Assembly (NCBI GenBank): GCA_910587925.1
Contig: CAJUOC010000010.1
Span: forward strand, 9,080 to 73,079
Length of the DNA: 64,000 bases
Direction: 5' to 3'
Source: an uncultured Muribaculaceae bacterium
GTDB taxonomy: Bacteria > Bacteroidota > Bacteroidia > Bacteroidales > Muribaculaceae
Position numbers and translations under genes: made by a program. Under the pieces are notes generated by a model. It made no database searches. It had not been told where the DNA came from and saw only the letters and a program-made list of their open reading frames with translations. Shown in pieces: positions 61,698 to 64,000 of this stretch (position 1 is its first letter; every line of letters starts with the position of its first letter).

Positions 61698-62875
61698 GAA
61701 AATTGCAGGAATATGGCGATGTCGACGGCGTTGCAGCGGGCGATGCGGGCGATGTCGCCGTTGACGGCTTTGCCCAGGAAGGTGTATGCGGCTCCGCGCA
61801 GACCGGGGTTGAAGCGCAGGGCGCCGCTCACTCCGTCGTGGAGGAGTATGTCGTCGAAAAATGTCATCAGTGTGGTGCTCAGCGCCATGGCGGCGGTGCG
61901 CGGCACTGCCGAGCCGGCATTGACAAAGCATGCCTGCACGCGTGCGCCGGGGGCGGCGTCGGTGGGCCGCGCCGAGCCGAGGTCGATGCGCCGCAGGGTG
62001 GGGAAGGCCGGCGCCGAGCCGCTCTCGCCCAGGTCGAAGGCGATGACGCCGCGCTTCATCTCGGCTACCATGTCGGGGCCGATGCAGAGCGGGTGGCGGG
62101 TGGGGGTGGCGACCACGATGTCGGCCGCGCGCAGGGCCGAGGCGAGCACCCGCGGGTGGAGCGACGACCCGGTGACGGCCGGCCCGAGCTGCATCAGGGC
62201 CGAGCGCAGGCGGTAGATGTCGTCGTCGAATATGTGCACGATGGCTCCCAGCCCCATGGCCGAGCGGGCGGCGGCGCGGGCGGCTATGCCGCTGCCGATG
62301 ACTGTCACCTCGCAGGGCACCACGCCTGTGACGCCGCCCACCAGTATGCCCTTGCCGTGGAGCGGGTCGGCCATCAGCGCCGAGGCCACGGCCATGACGG
62401 CGCGGCCGTCGACCTCGGCCAGTATGTCGGCAAAGGGGCGGTGTCCGCCCTGGTCGCGCACCAGGTCGAGGGCTATGGCTATGATGCGGCGGCGCAGCAG
62501 GGCGGCCACTCCGGCGGCGGTCTGCGAGGCTGTGTGGAGCAGGGTGAGCAGCACGCAGCCGGGGCGCAGCATCTCGGCCTCGGCGGCGGTGACGGCGGGC
62601 AGATGCAGCACTATGTCGGCGGCAAATGCATCTGCGCGGCCGACTATGGCGACCCCGGCGCGGGCATAGGCCGCGTCGTCGAAGTGGATGCCGGCGGCGG
62701 CTCCGCGCTCCATGAGTATGTCGAAGCCGCGCTCGATGAGCAGCGAGGCTCCCTCGGGGGTGAGTGGGAAGCGGCTTTCGTATGAGGCGGCCGTGGCCGG
62801 CACGCCCAGGGTGAGGCGACGGCGGCCGGTACCGACTGCCACGGGCTGCTCGAGCGGGGTGGGCGATGAAGACAT
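61694..62875 (-). CDS. Alanine dehydrogenase/PNT-family protein, divergent
   Basis: 393 residues. N-terminal AlaDH/PNT domain ESRFPLTPEGASLLIERGFDILMERGAAAGIHFDD, then a Rossmann domain CEVTVIGSGIAARAAARSAMGLGAIVHIFDDD. In active alanine dehydrogenases a Lys sits in a KVKEP-type motif after the first domain; the matching stretch here reads VLHLPAV, without it. The late DVSIDQGG-type loop reads DLGESGSAP. The fold is intact but activity with alanine is doubtful. TGATG-coupled to aroK and ATGA-coupled to rnhA. Start at 62875; the longer frame adds a His/Arg-rich shadow of aroK. Confidence 0.8.
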   Translation of the reverse strand: MSSSPTPLEQPVAVGTGRRRLTLGVPATAASYESRFPLTPEGASLLIERGFDILMERGAAAGIHFDDAAYARAGVAIVGRADAFAADIVLHLPAVTAAEAEMLRPGCVLLTLLHTASQTAAGVAALLRRRIIAIALDLVRDQGGHRPFADILAEVDGRAVMAVASALMADPLHGKGILVGGVTGVVPCEVTVIGSGIAARAAARSAMGLGAIVHIFDDDIYRLRSALMQLGPAVTGSSLHPRVLASALRAADIVVATPTRHPLCIGPDMVAEMKRGVIAFDLGESGSAPAFPTLRRIDLGSARPTDAAPGARVQACFVNAGSAVPRTAAMALSTTLMTFFDDILLHDGVSGALRFNPGLRGAAYTFLGKAVNGDIARIARCNAVDIAIFLQFS

Positions 62876-63393
62876 CAGATGGGGATTGTGTTGATAAAGC
62901 GCTCGACGGTGAGGTCTATCTCGGCCGGGGTGTCGAGGCGGGTGGAGTCGAAGGTGTGGTGGGCGCGGGTGTAGAAGGGGGCGCGCTGCTCCCACTCGCG
63001 GGCCAGGGCGACGGCGATGTCGGCCACGCCCTCGAGGCGCGGCCGGGTGCCGGGTGCGTCGAGGATGCGGCTCACCACCCGCGCCGTGTCGGCGCGCAGC
63101 AGCACCACCGTGCCGGCCGCGAGCATGGCCTCGATGGCGCCGGGGCGGCAGGGGGTGCCGCCGCCGCAGGCCACGATGGGGCTGTCGGCGCGGGCTGTCA
63201 CGGCGGCAAGGGCATCGGCCTCAAGGGCGCGGAAGGCCTCCTCGCCGCGGGTGGCGAAGATGGCGGCCACGCTCATGCCGGCAATGCGCTCGACCTCGGC
63301 GTCGAGGTCGACAAACGGCCGGCCCGTGCGGCGGGCCAGGGCGCGGCCCAGTGTGCTTTTGCCGCAGGCTGCCTGCCCGATGAGAAAGAGCAT
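62875..63393 (-). CDS. aroK: Shikimate kinase
   Basis: 172 residues. Phosphorylates shikimate at O-3 for chorismate synthesis. Walker A LIGQAACGKSTLGRALA, DLDAEVERIAG with the Mg/shikimate Asp, the arginine-bearing GEEAFRALEADAL, VACGGGTPCRPGAIEAM, and the lid TRPRLEG. Family-length and complete. Between mscL (11 bases) and the AlaDH-like gene (TGATG). Confidence 0.95.
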   Translation of the reverse strand: MLFLIGQAACGKSTLGRALARRTGRPFVDLDAEVERIAGMSVAAIFATRGEEAFRALEADALAAVTARADSPIVACGGGTPCRPGAIEAMLAAGTVVLLRADTARVVSRILDAPGTRPRLEGVADIAVALAREWEQRAPFYTRAHHTFDSTRLDTPAEIDLTVERFINTIPI

Positions 63394-63404
63394 CGGCGGG
63401 TGGG

Positions 63405-63836
63405 TTACTTGCGCTCCTTGAGCAGGTCGCGTATCTCGGTGAGCAGCTCCTCCTGGGTGGGGCCGGCGGGAGCGGCAGGCGCTGCCTCCTCTTCCTTCTG
63501 CTTGCGCAGGAATTTATTCATCACTCTGATAGCCACGAAGATGCAGAATGCGATGATGAGGAAGTCGACCACCGTCTGCACGAAGGCGCCCCAGGTGATG
63601 GCGGCCTCGGGGGTGATGACGTCGCCGCTCACGCCGTCGACTACGGCGGGCTTCATCACGTATTTGTACTCCGAGAAGTCGGCGCCGCCGGTGAGCACGC
63701 CGATACCGGGCATGATGATGTCGTTGACGAGCGAGGTGACAATCTTGCCGAATGCACCGCCGATAATCACACCGATGGCCATGTCGACCACGTTGCCACG
63801 CATGGCAAATTCCTTGAAGTCTTTGAAGAATGACAT
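63405..63836 (-). CDS. mscL: Large-conductance mechanosensitive channel MscL
   Basis: 143 residues. Pentameric emergency valve against hypo-osmotic shock. N-terminal amphipathic helix MSFFKDFKEFAMRGNVVDMAIGVIIGGAFGKIVTSLVND with TM1, a periplasmic loop (about 45-75), TM2 (VDFLIIAFCIFVAIRVMNKF) and a charged C-terminal helix ending TEIRDLLKERK. Start at 63836, supported by the -7 element 22 bases above. Confidence 0.97.
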   Translation of the reverse strand: MSFFKDFKEFAMRGNVVDMAIGVIIGGAFGKIVTSLVNDIIMPGIGVLTGGADFSEYKYVMKPAVVDGVSGDVITPEAAITWGAFVQTVVDFLIIAFCIFVAIRVMNKFLRKQKEEEAAPAAPAGPTQEELLTEIRDLLKERK

Positions 63837-63857
63837 AAGCAGTAAGATGTATTTTTG

Positions 63858-63865
63858 CAAAGATA
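63858..63865 (-). promoter_or_regulatory. -7 element for mscL
   Basis: TATCTTTG on the minus strand, 21 bases before the mscL ATG; GTTG (63885-63888) 19 bases further up may be the -33. Confidence 0.6.
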
Positions 63866-64000
63866 GTAAAAAGACTCTTTTGCTCAACAAACGGTAGCGG
63901 CGATTGTTAGAATTTGTAAACTTTTATCCTTGGAGCTTGTTTAAAAATAAATGTGAATACGTAGGTCTTGTGATTTTGAGAGGATTTTCATCTGAGTTGA

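Noticed and set aside
63900..64000. AT-rich end of the window as an insertion sequence terminus
   Set aside because: TTGGAGCTTGTTTAAAAA looks IS-end-like, but there is no inverted partner or transposase in view. I see nothing else supportable in 63889-64000.

Overview
The window is a gene-dense, G+C-rich chromosomal segment of a member of the Bacteroidales, most likely Muribaculaceae or a close relative. I infer this from gene content and order (ftsX-DUF3098-uppP-truB-queA, sppA-lpxK-punA-thiL, TPR protein-dut, an FAH-like gene next to a PorU-type sortase), from Bacteroidetes promoters (-33 TTTG, about 19-20 bases, -7 TAnnTTTG) and from Bacteroidales-type C-terminal tails on secreted proteins. 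The family-level assignment is a judgement from memory, not a computed result.

Layout. Positions 1-14813 are almost entirely minus strand. One long run of tightly packed or overlapping genes reads M23-like protein, lipoprotein, dxr (ispC), rseP, rlmI-like, rpoN, PAP2-like, purE, ispG, M16 peptidase. A second unit reads purC, menG, DUF3078 protein, two small secreted proteins, mtnN (cut by the window edge). An initiator tRNA-Met, a sugar MFS transporter, transketolase and an OmpA-type porin follow on the plus strand (14955-20200). Positions 20775-26607 are minus strand: TPR lipoprotein, dut, a small CTD-like protein, L-asparaginase and metG.

Positions 26908-39681 form the accessory heart of the window. 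An AT-richer DUF4143-type ATPase comes first. A separate promoter then drives four genes joined by three ATGA overlaps: a GT2 glycosyltransferase, a protein ending in two membrane helices with a CorA-like outline, a 1565-residue protein with an N-terminal RNKSSH (HEPN-like Rx4H) motif and a P-loop NTPase, and a 1449-residue protein whose C-terminal half carries S1/OB-like repeats. I do not recognise this combination as a named system. Its architecture (membrane protein, nuclease-like plus STAND-like NTPase, large nucleic-acid-binding partner) looks like a conflict or defence module, and it is the best candidate for an undescribed system here. It ends in nested inverted repeats before a DUF1846 gene.

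Positions 41463-45280 (minus) hold queA, truB, uppP, DUF3098 and ftsX. Positions 45611-54384 (plus) hold a large, apparently frameshifted secreted protein, then sppA, lpxK, punA, thiL and pgeF. Positions 54413-56400 are an AT-richer, repeat-filled island with one small PPC-domain secreted protein. Positions 56409-63836 (minus) hold the PorU-like sortase, a degenerate FAH-like protein, rex, rnhA, an alanine-dehydrogenase-like gene, aroK and mscL.

Most of the novelty outside the operon is in the intergenic DNA: several families of palindromic or tandem repeats recur at distant sites in the window (18.7 kb, 20.3-20.8 kb, 41.4 kb, 50.6 kb, 54.4-56.4 kb).
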